A stretch of 64,000 nt of DNA from CBDIHP01 sp965279195 (GTDB lineage: Bacteria > Planctomycetota > Planctomycetia > Isosphaerales > Isosphaeraceae), in NCBI GenBank assembly GCA_965279195.1, contig CBDIHP010000044.1, positions 271,968 to 335,967 of the forward strand, given 5' to 3'. How positions within the stretch are numbered: position 1 is the stretch's first letter; each line of letters begins with the position of its first letter. Made by a program: the position numbers and the translations under genes. Positions 1 to 8,046 of the stretch are shown here, in pieces. Below the pieces are notes generated by a model that ran no database searches, had not been told where the DNA came from, and worked only from the letters and a program-made list of their open reading frames with translations.

Positions 1-890
1 GCGGTGAAGGTGTAGAAACTCGGCTCGGTGATGAGCTGCTTGAGCGTGAAGACGTTCACGCCCCGGATCAGGTTGACCGGCGTGGGCTTCTCGTTGCCGG
101 GGGCGGGGATGTTCTTGTTGTCCGAGTCCTTCTGGAAGATCTGCAAGGTGCCCTTCACGGGCTCCTTCTCGCTGCCGGCGCTGGAACGGACGACGACGTT
201 GATGTTGACCGTCTCGCCCTTCTTGACGTCCGGCGGGAGCGAGACCTTCTCGACCAGGACCTCGCGGTCGTAGAAGTATTCGACAGGCAGGACGTCGACC
301 TGGATGCCCAGCGACTTGGCGGCGAGGGCCTGTTCGAGGACATGGCCGCGATTCTCGTTGCCGTCGGAGATGACGACCATCCGCCGCGCGGTGTCCTCGG
401 GGAAGGTCGCCATGCCGAGCTTCATGGCCGAGGCGAGGTCGGTGTATTCCTTGTCGACGGTGCTCTCGACGCCGAGCATCAGGTTGGCTTCGGTCGGCGC
501 GGGCGGGGACTCGACGGCCGGGTTGCGCCCGAAGACGACGACGCCGGCGAGGTCGTCGTGCGAACGGTCGCGGAGCTTGGACGCCTCGCTGACGTACTGG
601 AGGACCGGCGCCCGCCACTCCTGCGGGATGCTCTCGGAGGTGTCGACCACGAACATCGTGGTCAGCTTCTCGTTGCGCTGGACGGTCTGGACCTCGGCCA
701 GCGCGAGGATGATGAGCGTCACGACCGAGACGCGCAGGAAGATCGCCAGGATCTGCCGGGCCCGGCCGAGCCCGGAGAGGCTGCGGACGCTGAACAGGAC
801 GATCGGGGGGAGCAGGATCGGCAGCAGGATCAGCCACCAGGGCTGCCCCACCGTCAGCTTGTTCGTCAGGTTCGCCAGCAGGCTCGACAT
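1..890 (-). CDS. VWA-domain membrane protein (partial, runs off the left edge)
   Basis: From an ATG at 890 (behind a GGAGG ribosome site) an open frame of 296 residues runs to the window edge. Two membrane segments (about residues 18-38 and 47-66) precede a von Willebrand factor A fold: the metal-site motif DTSES is at residues 83-87 directly after the strand MFVVD, and VVISDGNEN about 100 residues later fits the later metal-binding loop. After the VWA fold the chain becomes beta-rich. Planctomycete relatives with this layout (two N-terminal helices, VWA, long C-terminal region) often end in a glutamine-amidotransferase-like domain; that part would lie outside the window. The role is unknown; a scaffold for envelope protein complexes is an inference from the family. 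The missing C-terminus is due to the window edge. Confidence 0.8.
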   Translation of the reverse strand, partial: MSSLLANLTNKLTVGQPWWLILLPILLPPIVLFSVRSLSGLGRARQILAIFLRVSVVTLIILALAEVQTVQRNEKLTTMFVVDTSESIPQEWRAPVLQYVSEASKLRDRSHDDLAGVVVFGRNPAVESPPAPTEANLMLGVESTVDKEYTDLASAMKLGMATFPEDTARRMVVISDGNENRGHVLEQALAAKSLGIQVDVLPVEYFYDREVLVEKVSLPPDVKKGETVNINVVVRSSAGSEKEPVKGTLQIFQKDSDNKNIPAPGNEKPTPVNLIRGVNVFTLKQLITEPSFYTFT

Positions 891-933
891 CCCGCCTTCC
901 TCCTCCGTCCGCATGCTACGACCGCGCGAGCGA

Positions 934-1863
934 TCAGAGACGGAACCGCTGGACCCGATGGTTGTTGGAGTCGATCACCGACACGACCCCCTGGCTGTCG
1001 ACGGCGAGGGCCCAGGGATTGAAGAGTTGCCCCGGCGCCCGACCCGGGCGTCCCCAGATCCCCAGCGACTTGCCGTCGAGGGAGAACTTCTGGACCCGGG
1101 AGTTGCCGTATTCGCAGACGTAGAGGCTCTTCCCGTCCGGGTCGAACGCCAGGTCATAAGGGTACGACAGTTCCCCCGGCTTGTCGCCCTGCGTCCCGAA
1201 GATTTGCAGGAGCTTGCCCGAGGTGTCGAAGACCTGGATCCGGTGGTTGCAGCTATCGGCCACATACAGATGATCGTTCGCGTCGATCGCCAGGGCCCGG
1301 GGCCTCAGGAACTCGCCCGGCGCGTAGCCGTGCCCGCCCCATTGACGCAGCCACGTGCCGTCGGGCGCGAAGACCTGGATCCGGTCGTTCTCCCCGTACT
1401 CACTGACGTAGTAATTCCCGGCCCGATCGACCACCACGTCGGTCGGATATCCGAACCGCCCCGGTGTCGTCCCCTGCACCCCGTCGCCGAGTTGCTGGAG
1501 CATCTCGCCGCTCAGCGAGTAGATCAGGACCCGATAGAAGTGGGTGTCCGCGATCAGCAGACGACCGTTCTTATCGACGGTCAGCCCGCTGGGCCCGTCG
1601 ACGTTGAACGCCGGCATCCGCCAGCCGTCGATGTACCCGCCGTCGCGGTCGAAGACCTGGATCCGGTCGGTGAGATCCGCCATGAACAGGCGGTCCCCCG
1701 AGTCGAACGCCGCGACCCGAGGCTTGTGGATCCAGCCCGGCTTGGTCCCGTGGATCCCCCAGACCTTCTCCGCGAGCGACTCGCCATCGCCCGAGCATCC
1801 GCCCAGGGCCAAAACCCCAAGCGCCACGCCCGCCAGTCGTATCCCGAGTCGTCCGCCACGCAT
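934..1863 (-). CDS. NHL-repeat beta-propeller lipoprotein
   Basis: 309 residues. The N-terminus is a lipoprotein signal with cleavage before Cys23 (LALGGC), so the protein is probably anchored to a membrane facing the periplasm. The rest consists of six NHL-type blades, each ending in a strand such as RIQVFD, RVLIYS, RIQVFA, RIQVFD, RVQKFS and RVQRF followed by a DGK/SGK turn, spaced about 45-50 residues apart. A six-bladed propeller of this kind usually binds ligands or partner proteins; no catalytic residues are apparent. It starts 43 bases upstream (on the minus strand) of the VWA protein gene and probably shares its transcript. A truncated repeat pair lies behind its 5' end. Confidence 0.85.
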   Translation of the reverse strand: MRGGRLGIRLAGVALGVLALGGCSGDGESLAEKVWGIHGTKPGWIHKPRVAAFDSGDRLFMADLTDRIQVFDRDGGYIDGWRMPAFNVDGPSGLTVDKNGRLLIADTHFYRVLIYSLSGEMLQQLGDGVQGTTPGRFGYPTDVVVDRAGNYYVSEYGENDRIQVFAPDGTWLRQWGGHGYAPGEFLRPRALAIDANDHLYVADSCNHRIQVFDTSGKLLQIFGTQGDKPGELSYPYDLAFDPDGKSLYVCEYGNSRVQKFSLDGKSLGIWGRPGRAPGQLFNPWALAVDSQGVVSVIDSNNHRVQRFRL

Positions 1864-1985
1864 GCGAGGTCCCCGAGGGCTTCGGACCTTTGTCCTCGGG
1901 ACGATCCTACATCAGTCAGATCCGCGGCCGCAAGTCTTAACGATTTCGTCAGAGTGTTTTTCCAGGGAGCCCTCTCCGTGGACGC

Positions 1986-2088
1986 GTAGGGTGTGGTGCC
2001 GCCCGGCCCGCAGGGTCGCGCCCACCGCACAGATGGGGGCGGATGATGCGCCCAACGGCCCGAACGGCTGGGCGCGATGTCTGTGCGG
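1986..2088. repeat. Truncated REP/BIME-like palindromic repeat (GTAG class)
   Basis: GTAG at 1986-1989 is followed by an imperfect palindrome whose arms GTGTGGTG and CACCGCAC close near 2030. The outer segment CCGCACAGA (2025-2033) pairs with TCTGTGCGG (2080-2088), the expected start of a second, inverted unit. That second unit is missing its remaining half and its terminal CTAC: homology to the complete copies at 43004-43148 and 29908-30032 stops at 2088, where the duplicated end of the MBL gene begins. Confidence 0.65.
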
Positions 2089-2202
2089 ATCAGAGCCAGA
2101 CTTTGGGGAGTTTGCGTAGCGATTCGTGAAAGCGCTTCTCGACGATCCGCTGGATCTGGTCGGGGTGCATTCTGGTGCTGAAGTGGGAGGCGATGATCCA
2201 GT
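2089..2202 (-). pseudogene. Duplicated 3' fragment of the MBL-fold gene
   Basis: About 114 bases repeat the last part of the MBL-fold hydrolase gene at 3058-3171 with few differences. Read on the minus strand the copy keeps the frame for about 37 codons up to the TGA at 2090-2092: WIIASHFSTRMHPDQIQ is identical in both, while the final residues differ slightly (RFHESLRKLPKVWL versus RLPESLRKRLKVWL). It has no start and cannot be a gene by itself. It lies 11 bases beyond the stop of the broken DUF1559 gene, so that gene is bracketed by two copies of the same sequence. Confidence 0.85.
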
Positions 2203-2213
2203 TCCCCGGGCAT

Positions 2214-3059
2214 TCACGGTTCGACCCGAGGTCGTAGTCGCCCATCCTTGAGTAACTCCCATTCACCGGGTCCGTCGGACTTCATCCGCTCGCCCCCTCG
2301 ACTGGTGAGCAATCCGCGCAGGGTGGCGGGCGTGATCCGGGCGTTCAGGCGGTGGACGGTGGAGTCGATCATCACCACGGCCGGGGCGTCGTATGGGCTG
2401 CTTATGCCGGCCGGGCGGTTGAGTCGCAGGTCGATGTCGACCAGTTGCAGGTCCCTCGGCTCCATCCAATGGACGCCGGCTCCGCGGTTCTCGACCAGCA
2501 AGATCGTCTCGCCCGGGGCGTCGGTCACCGATGCGGCGGAGGCCGACACCGGGCCGGGCCACGGTGTCTCATTGCCGACGACGGCGAGGTAATTGGTCAC
2601 TGTATTTCCCGGCTGGGCCGTCCCGTGGAACTCGTAGGTTCTCGGCATCCGGGCTGCCAGCTTGCGATTGTTCGGCCCGTCCCAGGGCTCGGAGAACTCG
2701 TACTGACTGTACAACTCCCCCTCCCCAACAAACGGGAGGATGAGGACGCGCCAGCTGTGCCAGGGCCGGCCGTCGGGCCCGGCGACATAGGCCGGCGGGT
2801 AACAGCCGAATTCCGTCTGGTAGTTGGCGACCGCCAACGCGAGCTGCTTGAGGTTTCAGAGGTCCGACGTCATGAGTGCGGCATTCCGGGCGCTCCGGGC
2901 CGCTGCCGCCAGGACGAAGATACCGGAGACAGCTAACGATGCGAGGCAAGCCCCGAGTACGGCCCGTCGGTGACGACGTAGCCAGGTCGTCTCGTGTTCG
3001 GCCATCGGGTTCGCCGCTATGGTCTCTCGATCCTCGCTCGCAGAGCTCCCTACGTCCAT
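2214..3059 (-). pseudogene. DUF1559-family membrane-anchored protein, interrupted by an in-frame TGA
   Basis: One reading frame runs from ATG 3059 to the TGA at 2214-2216, broken only by a TGA at 2856-2858. The first part (67 codons) has a single membrane segment at about residues 34-56, preceded by basic residues. The second part begins NLKQLALAVANYQTEFG, the hallmark of DUF1559 proteins, and continues with WHSWRVLILPFVGE, PWDGPNNRKLA and YLAVVGNETPWPG, all typical of this planctomycete family. CGA (Arg) to TGA is a single transition and Arg or Asn is usual just before NLKQ, so a nonsense mutation is the simplest reading. The start overlaps the stop of the MBL gene by one base, so the two were once translationally coupled; Met19 is an alternative start. 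Internal restart on a GTG near 2837 would give a DUF1559 domain without its anchor. Confidence 0.75.
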
Positions 3060-3940
3060 CAGAGCCAGACCTTCAGTCGTTTGCGGAGCGACTCCGGGAG
3101 GCGCTTCTCGACGATCCGCTGGATCTGGTCGGGGTGCATTCTGGTGCTGAAGTGGGAGGCGATGATCCAGTCGTTCTCGAACTTGTCGGCGCGGTCGAGG
3201 ATGTCGTCGAGGTGGGTGTGGCCGAATTTGTGGATCTTGTCGGGCCGCTCGTTGGGGGCGACGAACGTCATCTCCAGGATCAGGATCTCGGCCTTGTAGA
3301 TGTCGGGGCAGACGTCCAGGCCTTGTGGCGCAGTGTCGCCCATGTAGGCGACCTTGGGGATCCGGATCTCGGCCGAGACCTCGGTGCCCGCCAGGCGGAG
3401 GTCGCGGATCTGCTCGCCGCTCAGGTGCTGGTACTCGGGCTTCAGCTTCTTCCGGCGTTCCCAGATCAGGAAACCCAGCGACGGGATCGTGTGCTTGGTC
3501 GGGAACACCGTCGCGACGAGTTCGCGCGAGATCGGGATCTCCTCGTTCGGGCGGACGCCGATCAGTTTCGCGGGCAGGCGGCCGCGGTCGAGCTTCTGCA
3601 TGGCGCGGAGGAGCTGCTCGACCGGTTCGACGGAATCGGCCGGGAGATAGATGGTCGGCGGCTCCATCTTCATCATCCGCCGACGGGCGACGTAGACGGG
3701 CAGGGCGGCGATGTGGTCGAGGTGGGTGTGCGAGACGAACCAGGTCGGGGTCGACATGAACGACCAGGGCTGGGCGCCGAGGTCGAAGCCGAGCTTGAGT
3801 TCGGGGATGCGCCAGTAGGTCTGGACCGCCGCGCGGGAGTATCCTTCGACCGTCAGGCCCTTGTGGACCATCGACCGGACCGGGGCGTTATCCACGGGGT
3901 GGTCGAGGGAGTCGACCGAGAGATCCATATCCGTCGCCAA
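3059..3940 (-). CDS. MBL-fold metallo-hydrolase (RNase Z-like)
   Basis: 293 residues. The zinc-binding signature HTHLDH is at residues 71-76, a conserved aspartate appears in YMGDTAP, and later histidines occur in FGHTHLDD and ASHFSTR, the order seen in the beta-lactamase-fold RNase Z/phosphodiesterase branch. Family members process tRNA 3' ends or hydrolyse other phosphodiesters; with no long C-terminal exosite arm visible, the substrate cannot be named. The gene is divergent from the PfkB-like gene at 4093. Its last codon overlaps the start of the broken DUF1559 gene (TGATG). Confidence 0.85.
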   Translation of the reverse strand: MATDMDLSVDSLDHPVDNAPVRSMVHKGLTVEGYSRAAVQTYWRIPELKLGFDLGAQPWSFMSTPTWFVSHTHLDHIAALPVYVARRRMMKMEPPTIYLPADSVEPVEQLLRAMQKLDRGRLPAKLIGVRPNEEIPISRELVATVFPTKHTIPSLGFLIWERRKKLKPEYQHLSGEQIRDLRLAGTEVSAEIRIPKVAYMGDTAPQGLDVCPDIYKAEILILEMTFVAPNERPDKIHKFGHTHLDDILDRADKFENDWIIASHFSTRMHPDQIQRIVEKRLPESLRKRLKVWL

Positions 3941-4019
3941 AACCAGCTCCTTGCAGGCTAACCAGGCCGTCTCGCGTGCCGCGTGAGGGTCGAGAATCCA
4001 GGGCGTCCGGCGGTCCCCG

Positions 4020-4049
4020 TTACGATCCGCGCGGGCCCTGCATTATAAT
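4020..4049 (+). promoter_or_regulatory. Candidate sigma70-type promoter of the PfkB-like gene
   Basis: A perfect TATAAT at 4044-4049 stands out in this GC-rich sequence, with a weak -35 match (TTACGA, 4020-4025) 18 bases upstream. It lies 43 bases before the ATG at 4093, between divergent genes. Confidence 0.45.
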
Positions 4050-4092
4050 CGAAGGCCGTTGCCCCTGCCGAGGACCGAGGAACCGCGACACG

Positions 4093-5241
4093 ATGTCCGA
4101 CCCCGAGACCGCGACGACCGCCGAGAATCCGACACCGCCGCCCACCCTCGTGTTCGGGCCGGCGTACCTCGACCGGGTCGTCCGGGTGAACGTCCCCCTC
4201 CTCGACCCCGCACTCGGCGCGCCCCCGCTCGACCGCAGCGTCGACGGCGAGTGGTTCTCCGAACTCGCCGAAGGCTTGACGCTCAAGGACCCCGACCGCA
4301 GCCGGATCGAGATCGAACTCCCGCCCGACTGGCTCGGCCCCTCCGGCGTCGTGCGGCTCGCCCGGCCGTTCGCCCCCGGCGTCGCCCCCTGGTTCCGATC
4401 CGTCACCGCCACCGGCTGGCAGGACGACCTCGGCGGCATGGGCTCCGGCTACGCGGCGGCGCTGGGAGGCGAACTGGTCAGCGCCCTGGGCGACGCCGAC
4501 GACTCGACCAGCCTGGTCATCAGCGAACTCCTGACCCGATTCCACATCAAGCACCACCCGATCCGGGTCCCGGGACGCACGGCGGACTGGACGTTGCTGG
4601 TCAGCTCCGGGGAGCACGGCGACAAGCTCCCGATCGGATTCCGGGGCTGCCACGCGGGGATCGCCTCGCTGGCGACGGAGGCGGCTCGCCCTTGCGGATT
4701 GCGAGTGGTCGCGTCCTTCCCGAACCGCCTGGCGGCGGAGGCGTTGAGCGCGCCGGGGGCGTCCTTGAGGTTCTTCGCCCCGGCCTTGCGGAACATGCCC
4801 GATCAGGACCCGCCGATCCTCGACTTCGCCGCCTCGATCGATGTCCTGAGCTGCAACATGGGCGAGTGGGAGAGCCTCGCCGACCGAGAGCAGCTCGCCT
4901 GGCGGATCCCCGTCCTGATCCTCACCGACGGCCCTCGGGGGGCGACGGTCCGGTTCACATTGCCCAACGGCGATCCGGGGCGGGTGACGGTCCCGGTATT
5001 CCCCCGAACGAACCCGCCGCGCGACACCAACCGGGCGGGCGAGTCGTTCGCCGCGGCCTTCCTCAAGTCGATGATCGCCGGCAACGGGCTCCAGTGCCCC
5101 TCGACGCTGGAGAAGGAATTGGTCGAGACGGCCGCGCTCCGGGCCTCGGCGGCGGCGGCGCTGGTGCTCGACCGCACGGATTTCGGCTTCCCGACCGACG
5201 ACGAGATCGACGAGGCCATCCGGCTGGGCGTCGTGGCGTGA
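4093..5241 (+). CDS. PfkB/ribokinase-like family protein with altered active-site motif
   Basis: 382 residues from the ATG at 4093; an upstream in-frame start at 3976 is less likely because it would place the TATAAT box inside the gene. The order of elements follows the PfkB sugar-kinase fold: an early substrate-binding strand (VFGPAYLDRVVRVNVPLL), a GGMGSGYAAALGGEL stretch, ILTDGPRGATVRF, and the C-terminal anion-hole/base region DTNRAGESFAAAF at about 311-323. In active kinases this last motif is DTxGAGDxF, so here both the first glycine and the catalytic aspartate are changed (R and E). Either the enzyme uses Glu as base or it is a non-kinase derivative. It is followed 44 bases later by the secretin-like gene. 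Confidence 0.7.
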   Translation: MSDPETATTAENPTPPPTLVFGPAYLDRVVRVNVPLLDPALGAPPLDRSVDGEWFSELAEGLTLKDPDRSRIEIELPPDWLGPSGVVRLARPFAPGVAPWFRSVTATGWQDDLGGMGSGYAAALGGELVSALGDADDSTSLVISELLTRFHIKHHPIRVPGRTADWTLLVSSGEHGDKLPIGFRGCHAGIASLATEAARPCGLRVVASFPNRLAAEALSAPGASLRFFAPALRNMPDQDPPILDFAASIDVLSCNMGEWESLADREQLAWRIPVLILTDGPRGATVRFTLPNGDPGRVTVPVFPRTNPPRDTNRAGESFAAAFLKSMIAGNGLQCPSTLEKELVETAALRASAAAALVLDRTDFGFPTDDEIDEAIRLGVVA

Positions 5242-5285
5242 GCGTTCGGATGTGACTGTGCAACCACTTCGATGAGGACCGCAGG

Positions 5286-6026
5286 ATGAAGACGGCACTC
5301 GCGCGACTGGCCTGGATCGGCCTCGGACTGGCCGTCGGCCTCTCGCTCACGGCACGATGGCAGACCGTCCAGGCCCTCGACGACCCGCCCAGGCCCAAGG
5401 CGAAGTCCGAGCCGGCCGCCAAGCCCCTCGCGCCCCTGGTCGTGGTTTCGCTCCAGGACGCCCTCTTCAAGCCGTTGGACCTCCCCTTCGGCAAGCCGAC
5501 GTCGCTGGAGAAAGTGCAGGAGTACCTGGCGGAACAGCTCCACTCCCAGGTCCTGCTCGATCGCGCGGCGCTGGGGCGCCAGAAGCTCACGCCCGAGTCG
5601 ACCGTCGAGCTGAACTTGAAGGGCGTCCGGCTCAAGACGGGCCTGCGGATCCTGCTCGACCAGGTCGGGCTGACCTACAAGGTCGAGCCCGAGGACAACC
5701 TCCTGATCCTCACCGACAGCCAGGGCACGGAGGACGCCAACGCCCGCATCCTGAATGAGATCAAGGCGTTGCACCGCGAGATGCACGACGTGCAGGATTC
5801 GATCGACGAACTCTTCGCTATCTTCGACCAGGGCGAGCCCGAGGCCGAGATGCGGAACCCGACGATCATCGAGGAAGTCCCGCCTCGTCGGAGTGAGCCC
5901 GGCGCAGGCGGCGACGAGCCGGAGCCGAAGAAGGAAGGCTCCCCCGGCGAACCCCAGCCGGAGTCGAAGGGCCGCAACCGCCCCAAGGAACCGGCTGCCC
6001 GCGGTCGTGCCCGTCCCGGAATCTGA
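5286..6026 (+). CDS. Exported protein with STN/secretin-N-like domain
   Basis: 246 residues with an N-terminal signal peptide (hydrophobic stretch about residues 8-24, probable cleavage after residue 30). Residues about 60-150 alternate short helices and strands (TSLEKVQEYLAEQL, QVLLDRAALG, VELNLKGVRLKTGLRILLDQVGLTYKV) in the pattern of the STN/DUF4974 domain found at the start of secretins and TonB receptors. The remainder has a short coiled segment and a Pro/Glu/Lys/Arg-rich tail. Such isolated domains are common in planctomycetes; the partner is unknown. It is closely followed by 6060-7346 and probably co-transcribed. Confidence 0.6.
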   Translation: MKTALARLAWIGLGLAVGLSLTARWQTVQALDDPPRPKAKSEPAAKPLAPLVVVSLQDALFKPLDLPFGKPTSLEKVQEYLAEQLHSQVLLDRAALGRQKLTPESTVELNLKGVRLKTGLRILLDQVGLTYKVEPEDNLLILTDSQGTEDANARILNEIKALHREMHDVQDSIDELFAIFDQGEPEAEMRNPTIIEEVPPRRSEPGAGGDEPEPKKEGSPGEPQPESKGRNRPKEPAARGRARPGI

Positions 6027-6059
6027 TCGGATCCCATCCGACCCTTCGGAAGTCTCGCC

Positions 6060-7346
6060 ATGCCCCTTCGACGTCGGATCGGTCTCCTGATCGTGCTCGC
6101 CCCGCTGATCCTGGGCGAGATGGCTTCGTTCGGCCAGGAACCGGAGCCGGCCCAGGTCGCCGTGAGGCCGGCCCGGCGATCGGCGACCAAGCCGCGGCAC
6201 TGGACGTCGTTCCTGGCCGATCCCCGGAGCGCGGTCCTGTTCGTGCTGGTCATGGTCATCGGCGTGGGCGGCACGCGGAAGCTGCTCAAGGACCGCCGGG
6301 CCCGGGGCGTCGTCGACCGGCTCAACAGCCTGGACGTGGCCGTCGCCGACGTCGAGGCCGCCGCGAACTTCGGGCGGGAGGGGATCACGGACCTCTTCCG
6401 GCTCCAGCAGACGGCCAAGGAACCCGCCATCCGCCGCGCCGCAGGGGCGAGCCTGGCCGTCCTTTGGGGCAAGGATGATCTCATCGCGGAGGAGGAAAAG
6501 GCCCTCGTGATGCGCGGGGCGGACGTCCAGTGGAAGGCGAGGCGTCGCTACCCGAGGGCCCTCCGGACGCCCTTCCCGGTGGTCGTGCGCTACGGCTTGC
6601 CCTTCCTGAAGGAGGAGGGCCCGGGAATCCGTCCGGAGAACCTGGAATGGTCGCACCGGATCCTCGGGACCGAGCGGGCCGGGCTGGAGACGTTCTCGCC
6701 CTGGAAGGCCGGGGCGGGCGAGGCGGTCTTCGAGGTCGATCCCAGGGATTTCCCCGCGAACGGCCCGCACCGGCTGGTCCTCCACGCCCGGGCCCGGACC
6801 AAGGGGCTGACGTCGGAATGGACCGTCGAACTCCCCCAGTCACCGTTCCCGTTCGAGTTCGACCCGCTGCTCCAGGTCGACGCCCTGTTGACCCTCCCCG
6901 ACGCCGCCCGCGAGCAGCAGCTCCGCGACGCGATCCGCCTGCGCCCCTCCGAGACCGCCGAGGGGGAGGAGGTCCGCTACCTGCCGCTCGACGAGAACCT
7001 CGTCCTCCGCGACCCGCCCGAGCTGTTCGTCCGCCCGCCCTTGCCGAGCGACCTGGCGCATGACCTGTTCGTCGAATTCGAGGGCGTCCCGGGGACCTTC
7101 CGCGCGGGGCGGATCGTCGTCAGCGGCCAGGGGAGCGGTGCGACCGAGGCGGAGATGTCGCGCAGCCACACCATCGGCCCGATCGAGGGGGTCCCGACGG
7201 GCACCATCGATGGCGTGGGCGACCGCCGGATGCGGCTGATCCTCACCGCCAACCCCGACCTCGGCTGGACCGACCCCGAGGTCCGCTCCATCTGGCCCGG
7301 CTCGATCACGACCGAATGGACGGAGGTGAGGGTGATCCGCAAGTAG
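6060..7346 (+). CDS. Membrane-anchored protein of unknown function
   Basis: 428 residues. A signal or anchor helix (about 6-22) is followed by a second hydrophobic helix (about 60-78, AVLFVLVMVIGVGG) and then a largely soluble C-terminal region. That region has a helical part (residues about 90-150, reminiscent of HEAT-like repeats: DLFRLQQTAKEPAIRRAAG) and a long beta-rich part with VRYGLPFLKEEG and WTVELPQSPFPFEF. I recognise no family. The start has GGAAG upstream and lies 33 bases behind the preceding gene. The TAG stop at 7344-7346 sits inside a palindromic repeat. Confidence 0.65.
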   Translation: MPLRRRIGLLIVLAPLILGEMASFGQEPEPAQVAVRPARRSATKPRHWTSFLADPRSAVLFVLVMVIGVGGTRKLLKDRRARGVVDRLNSLDVAVADVEAAANFGREGITDLFRLQQTAKEPAIRRAAGASLAVLWGKDDLIAEEEKALVMRGADVQWKARRRYPRALRTPFPVVVRYGLPFLKEEGPGIRPENLEWSHRILGTERAGLETFSPWKAGAGEAVFEVDPRDFPANGPHRLVLHARARTKGLTSEWTVELPQSPFPFEFDPLLQVDALLTLPDAAREQQLRDAIRLRPSETAEGEEVRYLPLDENLVLRDPPELFVRPPLPSDLAHDLFVEFEGVPGTFRAGRIVVSGQGSGATEAEMSRSHTIGPIEGVPTGTIDGVGDRRMRLILTANPDLGWTDPEVRSIWPGSITTEWTEVRVIRK

Positions 7347-7410
7347 GGTCCGCTATTGCGGACCGGTGTGTATGGTCATAACAAGAGTGGTCCGCAATAG
7401 CGGACCCTAC
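7343..7410. repeat. BIME-like inverted repeat pair (short GTAG class)
   Basis: Two perfect 22-base inverted copies at 7343-7364 and 7389-7410. Each reads GTAG followed by a perfect hairpin GGTCCGC-TATT-GCGGACC in its own orientation. The GTAG of the left copy contains the TAG stop of the plus-strand gene (7344-7346), and the GTAG of the right copy contains the TAG stop of the minus-strand phosphatase gene (7407-7409). The pair could also act as a bidirectional transcription terminator. Confidence 0.85.
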
Positions 7411-8015
7411 AGGTGCAAGCACCCGTTCATCATCTCGACGGTCACGGTCTCGCCGTACTCGATCAGGTTGATGCCTCCGTTGGACTGGCGGATGGCGCGG
7501 GCCTGATCGATGGGGATGCCGAGCAGGCCCGCGAGGTAGGCGCGGTTGACGACGTTGTGGCCGATCACGGCGATGGTCTGGCCTGGGTGCTGCTTGGTCA
7601 GGTCGAGGATGGCCGGGGAAACGCGGCGCTGCACGTCGAGGAAAGCTTCGCCGTCGGGGTAGGGCACCGTCCCCGGGTTGGTGTGGAACTTCTCGTAGAG
7701 TTCGGGATCCTGGGCGCGGGCCTGGTCCCACGTCAGGCCCTCCCAGCGGCCGATCTCGGCTTCCATCAAGATCTCGAGGGTCGAGACGATGAGATCATGG
7801 GGGGCCGCGATGGCCTCGCCGGTCATCCGGGCGCGGAGCAGGGGGCTGGAGTAGACGGCGGCGATCGGGAACGATGCCAGCAACTCGGAGCTGCGGCGGG
7901 CCTGGTCGAGGCCGATCTCGTCGAGCGGCAGGTTCGAGCCGCGGCCCTGGAGTCGGTAGGGGCGTTCGCGGTTGCTGACGGTGGCGCCGTGGCGGATCAG
8001 GAAGACGCGGGTCAT
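7407..8015 (-). CDS. Histidine phosphatase family protein (phosphoglycerate mutase-like)
   Basis: 202 residues. The catalytic RHG motif is at residues 8-10 (FLIRHGATVSN), a second conserved arginine lies in SSPLLRARMTGEAI, the acid residue in MEAEIGRWEGLTW, and the second histidine in AVIGHNVVNRAYLAGLLG. This is the full core of the branch-2 histidine phosphatases, which include alpha-ribazole phosphatase and cofactor-dependent mutases; the exact substrate is not evident. It is the last gene of a probable operon with pdxA (31-base gap) and the small lipoprotein. Confidence 0.9.
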   Translation of the reverse strand: MTRVFLIRHGATVSNRERPYRLQGRGSNLPLDEIGLDQARRSSELLASFPIAAVYSSPLLRARMTGEAIAAPHDLIVSTLEILMEAEIGRWEGLTWDQARAQDPELYEKFHTNPGTVPYPDGEAFLDVQRRVSPAILDLTKQHPGQTIAVIGHNVVNRAYLAGLLGIPIDQARAIRQSNGGINLIEYGETVTVEMMNGCLHL

Positions 8016-8046
8016 CGGTCGGGCACATCCTTGTGCGAGAATGGGT

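Noticed and set aside
2856..2858. TGA in the DUF1559 gene as a selenocysteine codon
   Set aside because: The position is not a catalytic cysteine site in the family, and the family member at 36295 shows an ordinary Asn-rich motif there; a nonsense change is simpler.
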